The translations under genes and the position numbers were made by a program. Under the pieces are notes generated by a model. That model was given only the letters and a program-made list of their open reading frames with translations. It searched no databases and was not told the origin of the DNA. Source: Fabrea salina (Eukaryota; Ciliophora; Heterotrichea; Heterotrichida; Fabreidae). Taken from it: a stretch of DNA of 64,000 bases. The stretch spans positions 186,001 through 250,000 of the forward strand of contig JALIHJ010000003.1 of the NCBI GenBank assembly GCA_022984795.1. The letters run 5' to 3'. Positions 25,586 through 34,754 of this stretch are shown here, in pieces (within the stretch, counting starts at the first letter, position 1; each line of letters starts with the position of its first letter).

Positions 25586-27153
25586 GTTAACTTTACATTT
25601 AAAAGTTCACAGACACCAAGGAAAACGTTGTACTGGGCGTTGAGGTTTGTGTAAGGAACTGAAATGTTCCAAGGAGTGCAGCCTGCTCTTCCTTGTATAG
25701 TTACGATGTGGCTTTGTGCTGTCATTTCTGTTACTTCAAAAGCCATGCTAAGGGTCTGTATGCTTTCAGTTAGTTGGATAAAGCTGTTCCAAAGCTCTGC
25801 TAGCTTTTCTAGAATGTAGCTTTCTTTGTTGCTAGATAAGTAAAACTCCAAAAAACCTGCAAAAGAAGGCCACAGCCAGTCAAAAACTGGGTCCTTAACT
25901 GGGCCGTCCAAAAAAACCTCCAGTGAGTAAGAAGAAGCTTCCCCTGATAGCTTAGCATACAGTTTACTGTAGATGTCTGAGTATAAAAAAGACCCTTTAT
26001 GCTGGAACACCTTTGTTTCGCCTTGGACTTGGAACTGGTGGAAGGTTTGCATCCATCTTTCGTTTTCTTTTAAAGCCACTAAATCTGAGTTAGCTTCTAT
26101 ATAAGCTTTGTGGAACAGTTGTTGGGCGTTCTGGAGTTTTTTTTCTTCAGTTTCAAGTAAGCAATCTAAGGACTTGCAGTGTTCTTGTTCGCGGGAGTTG
26201 AGTTCTTTAGCTCTTTGTTCTTCTTTTTGTTTTTGAGTTTTTAAAGTTAGGATTCTTTCTTTTCCTTTTTGGATTTCTTCTCTAAATACTTGTCTTTTGT
26301 GGTTCTTTGAAGAGTCACTTTTGACTAGTTTCTTGTTGGACATACTCAGTCTGCCTGTTCTGCAGGGGATTGTTTTGAGAGGAGTGAGTTTGTTCCTGTC
26401 CAGTTTGGATGACTGGATGCTGGAGCGTCTGTCTTCTTCGGCCTTTTTTAGAATGCCTTTTGAAGGAATAGGAGTAACTGGCAGAGGAGTATTTTCTTTG
26501 GAAGCTTGCAAAGAGTAGTCTTCGGAAGTTTCGGAGTCACACAGTTCCATGGAAAAGGGGTCTTCTTCTTTTACAGGAGACAACATGTTAAACATCGGTG
26601 GGTCTTGCATGCCTTCTTGCAGAGGAGTGCCTTCTTGCTTCAGCATGCGTTGAGGCACTCCTGGCTCAGGCATCTGAACTCTTTGCGAACCAGGAGTGTG
26701 TTCCTCAATGTTCATGTAAACCGGAGTTGACAACTTGTTGAACTCAGCTATTAACTCCCTGCCTGTGCGACCTACTTTGGAGTAGTGGGACTCTGTGGGA
26801 GAAGTAACTTCAGAAATATCCATGTCGGAAGGACTTGGACGTTTTTGGCGGGAAAGTTCAATGTCTTGTTTGTTAGAGTCTTCAATTATTTGGCAAAGGT
26901 GAGGGTCAGGAGAGGGCGAGCCCAAAGGCGCTTGGATTATGTCTTCTGACTCTATTAGTGGGTAAGCACCTCCTTCTGGAGTAATGTCTTCTTCTGGGTT
27001 TTGAAGGTACTCCCGCACTCTGTAGTTGCCCCAAGAAACACGTCTTTTGATTTCTTTAGGTTCGCTTGGTTCAGACTCAGGCTTAAAGATTGGGAACTCC
27101 TGGGATTCTTCCAGAGACTCTATTTCAGACCTAAACTTGCTTTGTTTACTCAT
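25582..27153 (-). CDS. KNL1/Spc105-like kinetochore scaffold candidate, 523 aa
   Basis: The N-terminus has KRRVSWGNYRVREYL (36-50), close to the PP1-docking RRVSF of KNL1/Spc105, and a second KNL1-like feature, PIPSKGILKK (about 240). The long middle is acidic, Ser/Pro-rich and disordered. Residues about 280-365 are coiled coil. The C-terminal 150 residues are globular (FLDGPVKDPVFDWLWPSFAG, LNAQYNVFLGVCELLNVKL) and could be the RWD pair that binds Mis12. KNL1 is poorly conserved in ciliates, so this is a hypothesis from motif order only. Confidence 0.45.
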   Translation of the reverse strand: MSKQSKFRSEIESLEESQEFPIFKPESEPSEPKEIKRRVSWGNYRVREYLQNPEEDITPEGGAYPLIESEDIIQAPLGSPSPDPHLCQIIEDSNKQDIELSRQKRPSPSDMDISEVTSPTESHYSKVGRTGRELIAEFNKLSTPVYMNIEEHTPGSQRVQMPEPGVPQRMLKQEGTPLQEGMQDPPMFNMLSPVKEEDPFSMELCDSETSEDYSLQASKENTPLPVTPIPSKGILKKAEEDRRSSIQSSKLDRNKLTPLKTIPCRTGRLSMSNKKLVKSDSSKNHKRQVFREEIQKGKERILTLKTQKQKEEQRAKELNSREQEHCKSLDCLLETEEKKLQNAQQLFHKAYIEANSDLVALKENERWMQTFHQFQVQGETKVFQHKGSFLYSDIYSKLYAKLSGEASSYSLEVFLDGPVKDPVFDWLWPSFAGFLEFYLSSNKESYILEKLAELWNSFIQLTESIQTLSMAFEVTEMTAQSHIVTIQGRAGCTPWNISVPYTNLNAQYNVFLGVCELLNVKLT

Positions 27154-27167
27154 AATTTATCTAAGGT

Positions 27168-28430
27168 TTAGATTAAATTAACTGACCACACATTACTAGT
27201 ATGGCCTTTTAGTTCCTGAGTCTGTCGGCCTGTAGAGAGGTTCCAAACTCTCACTGAGTAGTTTTTAAAGAAAAAGAAATCATGAGCACCTCCAGACACT
27301 AAATACTTGTCATCACTTGATAGCTTGACTGAAAGTACTTCTCCAGTGTGTAATTTGAGTACTTGAGTAGTTTCTCCAGAAGTGAGACTCCACACTCTAA
27401 TGGTTTTGTCTGCACTTCCTGAGACTACAAACTGGTCATCACTCGAAATTGCCACTGACCAGACATCACAACCATGTCCTTGAAGGACTATAATCAGATC
27501 TCCAGAAGTAAGACTCCACACTCTAACAGTGCAGTCCATACTCCCGGAGACAATATACTGATCACTCTTGGAAATAGCTACTGAATTGACAAAATTACTA
27601 TGGCCTTGAAGGACCCTAACCACTTCTCCAGTAACTAGACTCCATACTATAAGTGTTTTGTCATAACTACAAGAGACAATGAATTGGTCCTTGCTAGAAA
27701 TGGCCACTGACCTAACCCAATGACTATGGCCTTTAAGTACCCGAGTAGTTAGTCCAGAAGCTAGACTCCACACTCTAAGTGTATTGTCTCCACTCCCCGA
27801 CACAACCCACTCTCCATCACTAGAAATGGCCACAGACAATACTCCACTACTATGCCCCTTGAGTACTTGGGTTACTTGCTCAGTAGCTAGACTCCACACT
27901 CGAATGGTGCAATCAGAACTACCAGACACTAGTATCCCTTTCCTCTCAGACACAGCAACTGATACGACACTTCCAGTATGGCCTTTTAATACTCTAGTCT
28001 CTCCATCCTCCCAAATCCTGATGGTCTTATCAGCACTCCCAGAAACCACCATATTACTCTGTTTTCCACACCCAAGGGCCTCTAAAAGTTCATTGAGTTG
28101 TTTCAGCTGATATTTAGAAGGCACTACTCCTTCTACTTCTTGTCTTTCGATTGTTTTATAGTTAAGTACCTCTTGCTCCAGCTCTTTAAGTCGTTCAAGT
28201 TGGTAAGAGGTTATTTTCTCTACCTGAGAAATAATCAATTCACTAGCCCTTATAACTTCTTCCTTTCTTTTGGAAATCACTCCAAGCATCCTCTGCACTT
28301 CCATCTCCTGGGTAGTATAGTAAGCAGTATGGCCTTTCATAGCATGCTCAGAAAAGTTATGAGCACACAGAAGCTCCCTACACTCACACATAGACACAGC
28401 TTGGCATTTCTGAGAACAATTAGCCTCCAT
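27168..28430 (-). CDS. B-box-like zinc finger / coiled coil / WD40 protein, 420 aa
   Basis: The first 35 residues carry a degenerate B-box-like array of Cys and His (CSQKC, CECRELLC, H-x-x-x-GH). Residues about 38-105 are helical. Then come seven WD40 repeats (about 125-420) that are unusually alike, each close to VVSGSADKTIRVWSLTSGE. The last repeat carries an insertion, AHDFFFFKNYS. The layout is TRIM-like without a RING. A similar N-terminus is joined to kelch-like repeats at 52804-54105. Function is unknown; a scaffold or ubiquitin-ligase adaptor is inferred. Confidence 0.8.
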   Translation of the reverse strand: MEANCSQKCQAVSMCECRELLCAHNFSEHAMKGHTAYYTTQEMEVQRMLGVISKRKEEVIRASELIISQVEKITSYQLERLKELEQEVLNYKTIERQEVEGVVPSKYQLKQLNELLEALGCGKQSNMVVSGSADKTIRIWEDGETRVLKGHTGSVVSVAVSERKGILVSGSSDCTIRVWSLATEQVTQVLKGHSSGVLSVAISSDGEWVVSGSGDNTLRVWSLASGLTTRVLKGHSHWVRSVAISSKDQFIVSCSYDKTLIVWSLVTGEVVRVLQGHSNFVNSVAISKSDQYIVSGSMDCTVRVWSLTSGDLIIVLQGHGCDVWSVAISSDDQFVVSGSADKTIRVWSLTSGETTQVLKLHTGEVLSVKLSSDDKYLVSGGAHDFFFFKNYSVRVWNLSTGRQTQELKGHTSNVWSVNLI

Positions 28431-28443
28431 TTATAAGTATAAC

Positions 28444-29721
28444 TTAACCTTCCCAAGTTAACTCTACCCGCATGTCAAACTCTTCTAAACAGAACTTAGC
28501 CACCCTAAAGCGAAGCTTTTTGAACCAAGCACTTACTCTGAAATAGTGTGCTAGTTCTTTTTTGAACTTAAATAGTTTTGCTTGGTAGTTCTTCAAATCA
28601 GTGATAGGAACGTTTCCGTTTGTGAGGAAGCTTTGGAAAGACACCTTAAACTCTTCGTTGCCTTCAAGTTCTTCAATGTCGTTTTTAAGGTCTTTCCACC
28701 TGCGAATGCACCTTTTGAGCTCCTCAGGTTCTACGTTCCTTATAGTTTCTAACTCCGAAGAATAGGGTTGTTGTTTTTTAAGTTCTTTGTATAAACTTTT
28801 TTGACTTTGTATGTGCATAGCTGCGTTGACTAGGTCCTCTACGTTGTGTAGGTCTGGCAAGTACTTACACAAGAAGTCACTTTTCACTAACAAGTCAACG
28901 TAAGTTAGTAAGTCTCTGTAGTCTTCACGCGAGTAGTCTTTGAGTAGTTTTTTTCCTTTGTTTTTGATAAGCAAACACATCTTGATTATAGGGTCGAACA
29001 AAGCTTCTAACTCTAGTTGGCACTCTGTGAAAGCAGTGAGTTTATCTCCCATAAGTTGCAGTTTGGGGTGGGGTTCGCCTAGCTTGGGGAATCTCAATAG
29101 TTGTTTTTTGGTGAATTCAAGTTCTTCTTTTAGTTTTTCTTTGTCTTTGAAGTTACTTGCTTCTGAAAGAACTAACTTGACAGAACTCCTGAACTGCTTA
29201 AGACTCTGTTCGACCTTTTTAAGTAAAGGCAAAGCAAGTTCAGCTCTTTCTTTAATGTCTTTAAGGTAAGAAGGGGCTTTGTACAGGGCAGAAGCTATTG
29301 TCTGGTTTAAAGAAGCTATTTTGTTAGACATGCCTACGTCTGTGGCCGTGAAGTGACTTAGTGGGTGGAAGTTTGTGTAGATGACTTCTAGTCTTTTGTC
29401 AATTGACTCCACAAAGTTCTCAACATACTCGTAGTCTAGGATTGGGGGGTACTCCGAAACCACTTCGTTTATTACTAGTCTAGGTAACTCTTACACAATG
29501 TTGTCAATTAAAGGCTTGGCACTTAGGCTTTCTGTGGTGCTTTCGAAAATCAAGTTGAGTTCTACTATGCTTTCAAGAATCACTCTGAACAAAGAAAACA
29601 TAGTAATGAACCTTTTTTCAATGCCTTCCAAGGAAGCAGAGTACTGAGCTATGAGTTTGGACTCTAACCAGTTGAGGAACTTAGACATAGGAATAGCAAA
29701 ATACCCCTTGGGTTTAGACAT
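28444..29721 (-). CDS. hypothetical helical protein, 420 aa, one 15-nt intron
   Basis: Two exons, 29721-29495 and 29479-28444, joined by removing 29480-29494. Splicing turns a TAA-truncated frame (ending IDNIV) into a continuous [20 protein letters not shown]. The protein is helical, rich in Leu, Lys and Glu, without membrane segments. No family is recognised. The start codon ATG is only 3 bp from the ATG of the divergent DHHC gene. The downstream B-box-like/WD40 gene begins 13 bp after its stop. Confidence 0.8.
29480..29494 (-). other. 15-nt spliceosomal intron
   Basis: On the minus strand this reads GTAAGAGTTACCTAG. It has GTA at the 5' end, TA at positions 9-10 (putative branch A) and TAG at the 3' end, like the three other introns here. 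If unspliced, it brings a TAA into frame. Confidence 0.9.
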
Positions 29722-29724
29722 AAT

Positions 29725-30543
29725 ATGGTTTCTAAGCTGTGTTCAAGTTTCTGCAAACTAGTAGGACTAGGTTGTTGTGTTTCAGCAGTGTGTTTGATTG
29801 GGTGGGTGAGTTACACTTACTTCTTCACTTTGTGTCCAGTGGTCTTTCAAGCTTTTAGCTTGTCTTGGTTGCTTTGCACAGCTCTTGGGTTGTTTATTCT
29901 GGGAAACATACTTTACAACTACTACAAAGTCACTTTCAGCGACCCAGGCAACCCCAGAGACTCCTACCCTTCTTTTGACAAAACTCTGGCAGAGGCCACC
30001 AAAACGTACTGTCATAAGTGCGAGTACCTAAAACCTCCTCGCACCCACCACTGCTCTATTTGCAACAAGTGCGTTTCGAGAATGGACCACCACTGTCCTT
30101 GGATCAACAACTGCGTTGGGCTGAACAACCACAAGTACTTTTACCTGTTTATGGTTTGGATCATTTTGGGGTGCGTTTTTGTAGTTGCAGTTAGTTTCCC
30201 AACCTTTATAGGGATCTTTAAAAAAGACCCACAAGTAACAGAACTGGTTCTGAAACCCGAAAGGAGGAAAATACTTATAGCCTTTGTAGTGTGTGTTTCA
30301 GTTAGTTTTGGAGTGGGGTTGTTGGCAGCTTTCCATACATACTTGATCATTACCAACAAAACCACAATAGAGTACTACTCAAGTGGAACTAAATCTAGGA
30401 TGAAAGGACAACTTGAAGAATACAACTTAGGAAGAAAAAAGAACTGGGAAATGATTCTGGGCAAAAACAAGTGGTTGGTTTGCTGGATGATGCCTTACTG
30501 CTTGACTCAAGACAACAGCAAAGACTTTTCCCATATAGTTTAA
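29725..30543 (+). CDS. DHHC palmitoyltransferase, 272 aa
   Basis: S-acyltransferase that palmitoylates cysteines of membrane proteins. The zinc-bearing DHHC cysteine-rich domain is complete (about 96-140): [20 protein letters not shown], then [20 protein letters not shown] with the catalytic DHHC at 121-124. Four hydrophobic segments flank it, two on each side, and a TTIEYY-type motif (TTxE) follows the fourth segment. The substrate is unknown; the window has two MGC-type proteins whose Cys residues could be such substrates. Confidence 0.96.
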   Translation: MVSKLCSSFCKLVGLGCCVSAVCLIGWVSYTYFFTLCPVVFQAFSLSWLLCTALGLFILGNILYNYYKVTFSDPGNPRDSYPSFDKTLAEATKTYCHKCEYLKPPRTHHCSICNKCVSRMDHHCPWINNCVGLNNHKYFYLFMVWIILGCVFVVAVSFPTFIGIFKKDPQVTELVLKPERRKILIAFVVCVSVSFGVGLLAAFHTYLIITNKTTIEYYSSGTKSRMKGQLEEYNLGRKKNWEMILGKNKWLVCWMMPYCLTQDNSKDFSHIV

Positions 30544-30558
30544 ATAACTTGTACTAAG

Positions 30559-31806
30559 ATGGCTTTAGTGGCATCTTGCTTCCAAGTGTACCCTGAGTGT
30601 TCAGGGGCCTATTCGAACCAAGCAGTGGTGTTAGGAGTCTTCCGGCAGCTTTCTGAAACAGCTCAGCACTTAGTGATGACTTTCTTGTTCATGGAAAAGC
30701 TAGAAGAAAAGCACTGTTCTACCTTTTGTGAATCTGAACACAAAGCCAAACAAGCCTTAAACGAACTCAAAGCTATGGGGATCTTTATCTCAGAAGAGGG
30801 CTTTGTAAGAGTCCAGAAAGAGTTCAACCTCCAAGTGAGAAGTTCTTTGCTCAGAGAAGTATCGTGTGGACTTAAAGCTTCTCGAAAACAGGACAAAGAC
30901 AAACCTTCTATCGACCAAATAAAATCCCAAACTGAAGCAGCTTGGAAAAGCATCATTGACTTTTTGATTGATAAAGGAAAGAACCCAAGCATAAGCATTT
31001 TAAGGCTCTTCACCAGGGCTGGAATTCTAGCACAAGAAGCCAGAGACTTTAAAAAGACTTCTGAATGCTTTAGGTTCTTACTCAAGTCAAAAGAAGCTCA
31101 GATGTGCTACTTACTGAAGCAACTCTTATTGGACTGTGGCGACAAAGTTAAAACAGCAGTGCTGCTGTACAACTTGTCAGTTGCAGCTCTTGGACAAGAG
31201 TATTCGATGAAACAAGTCAACTCTAACACAATATCAGACCTCTACGAGTTAGGACTTGTTTACAAAAAGAAAACTAAGTCTAAAAGGTTCTACGTCTCAC
31301 CTTACATGATAGGCTTGCTCACCAACACTCCTAAAAGTTACTCAGACACTGAAAAGTTCTTAACAATTGAAACCAACTTTAGAGTGTACGCTTACACTTC
31401 TTCTGACTTGCACATAGTTTTGCTGAGTTACTTTATGCACTTAGAAACGAGACTCCCTAACTTAGTGATAGGTTCTGTCACAAGAGGAAGTATCTGCACT
31501 GCTTTGGCATCAGGACTTGGTTCAGAACAAATTGTGAACTTTTTGGAAATGCACTCCAAGAGCCCCCTTCCCCAAAACATAGTGGAGCAACTTGCACTGT
31601 GGGAAAACGAACGCAAAAGAATAGAGGCTTTTGACTCCATAATGCTGGACGACTTTGTGGACATGTCACTGTATAGCTCTACTTTGAACCAAGCAAAGGC
31701 TTCAGGAGCTTACTTGTGGGACGACAAAGAAAGAAGAGTCATAGTGCTGGACAAAGAAAAGGCTTCCCCAGTCCTTCAATACTTACATAACTTAGGCAGG
31801 ATGTAA
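30559..31806 (+). CDS. GTF2H4: TFIIH subunit p52 / Tfb2, 415 aa
   Basis: Core subunit of TFIIH that regulates the XPB helicase in transcription and nucleotide-excision repair. Conserved blocks are evident: AVVLGVFRQLSETAQHLVMT near the start, LYELGLVYKKKTKSKRFYVS in the middle, LTIETNFRVYAYTSSDLHIV (the family reads VETNYRLYAYT), then VTRGSICTALASGLGSEQIV and LALWENERKRIEAFD. Length is close to the usual 460 residues. It lies 15 bp after the DHHC gene and 12 bp before the MLO-like gene. Confidence 0.95.
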   Translation: MALVASCFQVYPECSGAYSNQAVVLGVFRQLSETAQHLVMTFLFMEKLEEKHCSTFCESEHKAKQALNELKAMGIFISEEGFVRVQKEFNLQVRSSLLREVSCGLKASRKQDKDKPSIDQIKSQTEAAWKSIIDFLIDKGKNPSISILRLFTRAGILAQEARDFKKTSECFRFLLKSKEAQMCYLLKQLLLDCGDKVKTAVLLYNLSVAALGQEYSMKQVNSNTISDLYELGLVYKKKTKSKRFYVSPYMIGLLTNTPKSYSDTEKFLTIETNFRVYAYTSSDLHIVLLSYFMHLETRLPNLVIGSVTRGSICTALASGLGSEQIVNFLEMHSKSPLPQNIVEQLALWENERKRIEAFDSIMLDDFVDMSLYSSTLNQAKASGAYLWDDKERRVIVLDKEKASPVLQYLHNLGRM

Positions 31807-31818
31807 TAAATAACGAAT

Positions 31819-34080
31819 ATGAAGAAGTTGATTGTTCTGTATTTAGTCAACTTAGTTAACTCTGAGGAGAGCTCTGGAAGTATTTTTGAGTACTTAAACT
31901 TAGGAGACTCCAACTTGTCAGGAGGAGACTTACAAGAAAAAGCTGAAAACCTAGAAGTTCCTGAGAGTTTCGACACCATAGTTTACCAAACTAACGAAAA
32001 AGGCTCTGCAAGTAGTTACACTGAGCTTTTGCTTGAAGAGTCCATTCAAAATGACATCCTTACTGCTCAAAACGAACAGATAAAAAGTGACTTAGAACTG
32101 CTGGAGTCACAACTCCAAGGAGCCCTAGAAAAAGCAAATGCCTACAGACTGGACGAACAAAGCAAAAAGGAAAAGTTTGACACTGAAGTTACTATGCTGA
32201 CTAACTACAACAAAGGAATTGCAAAGGACATTGTTGAGGACGAGCTTGAAGAAGGCGAAGACCTCCATGACTTGGAAGCTTCGAGTGCAATGGTTTTTGT
32301 GCTAGGACTAGGGTTCTTGTTTTTCCTTTTGCACGCAACTAGGTTAGTTGTGGGCTTCCAAGTGGACAACTTCCTTACACCTGCTCTTTACACTCTTTTT
32401 GTAGATGTTAGCATTTTGTTAGTTATTTGCACAATAGTTGCTATTGCTTTTTATGCTGAGTTCTACGATGAGTACTTAGACTACACAGTGATGCTTGCAG
32501 GAGTGGCTTTTTTTACCTTCTTCTGGCTGGTGTTAGGTCTTTGGTTGATAGTAGCTGCTCAGAGTTTTGCCACTACTTGGATCAAACAAGAAAGGGCTTG
32601 CCAAGACATGCGGGCCCTTACTCAACAGTTCCAAGAAGCCCAAATTGAAGCAGACAACTCTGACTCTAGAAGACTGAGACAGGCCAAACATAACTTCCAC
32701 TACGCCATAATGAGACAGTTGTTTATATTCCCAACTATTTTGCCCCCTGTGACTGAAATCTACCTAAGAACTGACTTTGACTTCGCAGACTACTTAAGCA
32801 GATGCATGGCTAGTGTGCTAGAAAGTGTTTTTTTGCTTAACTGGGTGGGCTACATACTTATAATACTGGCAGCAGTGGCTTGGAGAGTCATAGTGAGTTA
32901 CTCGGAAGACTTCCAGTTAATTTGCTTATGGTTGGTTCCTGTGGTGATAATAGGCACTTGTTTGGTTTGCAAAAATAAACTTAGAAAAGCCTACATTAAG
33001 TTAGTTCCTGAACCCACTGAAGAAGTAATAGCTAACTTGCCTAGGGACAACTTTGGAAGGACTCCAGAAATGAACGATGAAATAGTTCCTATGCCTGAGT
33101 ACTTAAAAGGCAACTTGCCTCCTAAAGACCAAGAGTTTTACTTCGTAAGGTTCTTGTGTTTAAGAGTCCATCCACTTAAGCTGACTTCTGCCTACATAAT
33201 TTCAGGGAACTTCCCTAACAGACACGAGTTGTTGTTTTGGTTTGACAAGCAAGGAGTCTGCTTTATGACTGGAATTATGCAGGCGGTGTCAGTTGTACTG
33301 ACACTTTGGATTACAGTGATCATTCTGCACTACGTGCCTTTGCTAAACGACGAGTGGAAGTGGCTGGGAATACTTGCTACTGTAGCTGCAGTGCTGATTT
33401 GGCTGTTCATGGCTTGTTACCTGCTTCCAGAGACTCTGCGTTTGTTTATGCTAACTACTAAGATCGAAATGAAAAAAGACAGAACAGTAATCCAAAGCGT
33501 TATCACAAACGAAAAGCACCAAAAAGCCCAAACGATGGTGCGAATTTACAGGCAGTTTAAAATGATTTACAGAGACAGGTACGAAGAAGGTCCAGGAAGG
33601 CAAAAACTAGAAGAGCACATTAAAACGTTTACTGAAGAAGTTTTTTCTTTTGTGGAGGACTCAGGACTTGTTTCAATCGAAGACTTAGAAACCTTAATTG
33701 CACTGTGTGGAATCTACTTAGAAGACGACGAGTTAAGACTGTTTGCCAAAGAGTGCTGTCCAGACGAAAACAAGTGCATCACTCTAGAAGGCTTTCAGTA
33801 CGCAGTTAGTGAATACTTAAAGAGCGCCAGACTAAGGCCACATTTGATAGTGAGTAAGATCCTAAATACTTACTTTGAAGAACAAAGAGGAAGACAAATG
33901 GAAGATATTTCTTTAGAAGAACTTAAGCAGTTCTTCAACGACTACGGGTGGCACTTTACTGAAGAAGACACAGAAGACTTCTTGTGGGAGGCACGGTTTG
34001 TTCTAGAAGACATAGGCTCAGTCAAGGTCTCGGAAGTAGCAGGGTTAGTTAGGAATCATATTGAAGCTTACGCTAAATAA
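31819..34080 (+). CDS. MLO-like multi-pass membrane protein with EF-hand-like tail, 753 aa
   Basis: The N-terminus is a signal peptide (MKKLIVLYLVNLVNSEE) followed by a 120-residue acidic extracellular part. About seven hydrophobic segments lie between residues 155 and 555. Several stretches match the plant MLO family layout: LRTDFDFADYLSRC, the LVPVVIIGTCLVCKNKLRKA segment and HELLFWFDKQG ahead of a further membrane helix. The tail (about 595-750) has EF-hand-like helices but few canonical calcium loops. MLO proteins are calmodulin-gated calcium channels in plants; the assignment here rests on pattern only. Confidence 0.55.
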   Translation: MKKLIVLYLVNLVNSEESSGSIFEYLNLGDSNLSGGDLQEKAENLEVPESFDTIVYQTNEKGSASSYTELLLEESIQNDILTAQNEQIKSDLELLESQLQGALEKANAYRLDEQSKKEKFDTEVTMLTNYNKGIAKDIVEDELEEGEDLHDLEASSAMVFVLGLGFLFFLLHATRLVVGFQVDNFLTPALYTLFVDVSILLVICTIVAIAFYAEFYDEYLDYTVMLAGVAFFTFFWLVLGLWLIVAAQSFATTWIKQERACQDMRALTQQFQEAQIEADNSDSRRLRQAKHNFHYAIMRQLFIFPTILPPVTEIYLRTDFDFADYLSRCMASVLESVFLLNWVGYILIILAAVAWRVIVSYSEDFQLICLWLVPVVIIGTCLVCKNKLRKAYIKLVPEPTEEVIANLPRDNFGRTPEMNDEIVPMPEYLKGNLPPKDQEFYFVRFLCLRVHPLKLTSAYIISGNFPNRHELLFWFDKQGVCFMTGIMQAVSVVLTLWITVIILHYVPLLNDEWKWLGILATVAAVLIWLFMACYLLPETLRLFMLTTKIEMKKDRTVIQSVITNEKHQKAQTMVRIYRQFKMIYRDRYEEGPGRQKLEEHIKTFTEEVFSFVEDSGLVSIEDLETLIALCGIYLEDDELRLFAKECCPDENKCITLEGFQYAVSEYLKSARLRPHLIVSKILNTYFEEQRGRQMEDISLEELKQFFNDYGWHFTEEDTEDFLWEARFVLEDIGSVKVSEVAGLVRNHIEAYAK

Positions 34081-34082
34081 AA

Positions 34083-34751
34083 ATGATTGTTAATGATGGA
34101 GTGAAAAACCAAGGAAACTTTGGGTGCGTCTCATCAAGGTACTTTGAGTCGATGACAACCAGACGTGGCGGTAGGTCATACTCCAGCAGTGGCCAGAAAG
34201 TAAACTACAGCAAAAAATCATTTTCAAGACAGTCTTCCCACGCAAACTCTATTTCGAGAACTCCCCAAACTCCCGTTTTTAACACCTCATGCGAACAACT
34301 GGAAAAAACAGGGTGTTTTCCTGCACTCAACGACGACGAAAACAGATCCTACTCCAGAAGGTCATTTAGTAACGACAAGCGAAAAGGCAGGCTGAGTTTT
34401 CCTGTGAATTTGCCCGACAGTCCTGAACGTGCTTGGTGGAAGCAAACTTCAGTCCTAAAAGAAGCCTACAGAAAAAACAGAAGGCTTCGAAATCAAGTTC
34501 CAACTAGAAAGTACAAAAGTTTTGACTACGACGCTGACCAAATCGGGTATTTAAATATGGTATGCAAGCAATTATTTGAACAACAGAAACTTTTAAAAGA
34601 GAAACTTAAAAACCAGGACCAGATAATACATAAGTTGGCCAAAAAAGACCCTAAAGATCCCTTGACTCCTATGAACCAACGTCCTTCAAGAAAATCTAAA
34701 TTTCCTAGGGATATATTTTCTACCCCTAAAAACTTTGGTTTTTACTTATAA
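34083..34751 (+). CDS. hypothetical basic protein, 222 aa
   Basis: It starts 2 bp after the MLO-like gene stop. The product is Ser/Arg/Lys-rich with a short predicted coiled coil near the end (VCKQLFEQQKLLKEKLKNQD). No family is recognised. An internal Met at residue 24 (MTTRRGGRSYSSS) is an alternative start that would give a longer leader. It converges on the next minus-strand gene with 3 bp between stops. Confidence 0.55.
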   Translation: MIVNDGVKNQGNFGCVSSRYFESMTTRRGGRSYSSSGQKVNYSKKSFSRQSSHANSISRTPQTPVFNTSCEQLEKTGCFPALNDDENRSYSRRSFSNDKRKGRLSFPVNLPDSPERAWWKQTSVLKEAYRKNRRLRNQVPTRKYKSFDYDADQIGYLNMVCKQLFEQQKLLKEKLKNQDQIIHKLAKKDPKDPLTPMNQRPSRKSKFPRDIFSTPKNFGFYL

Positions 34752-34754
34752 TAT

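Noticed and set aside
27240-27300. In-frame retained intron in the last WD40 repeat of the B-box-like protein (AHDFFFFKNYS insertion)
   Set aside because: The segment ends in CTACTCAG, which resembles a 3' splice site, but no GT lies 15 or 16 nt upstream.
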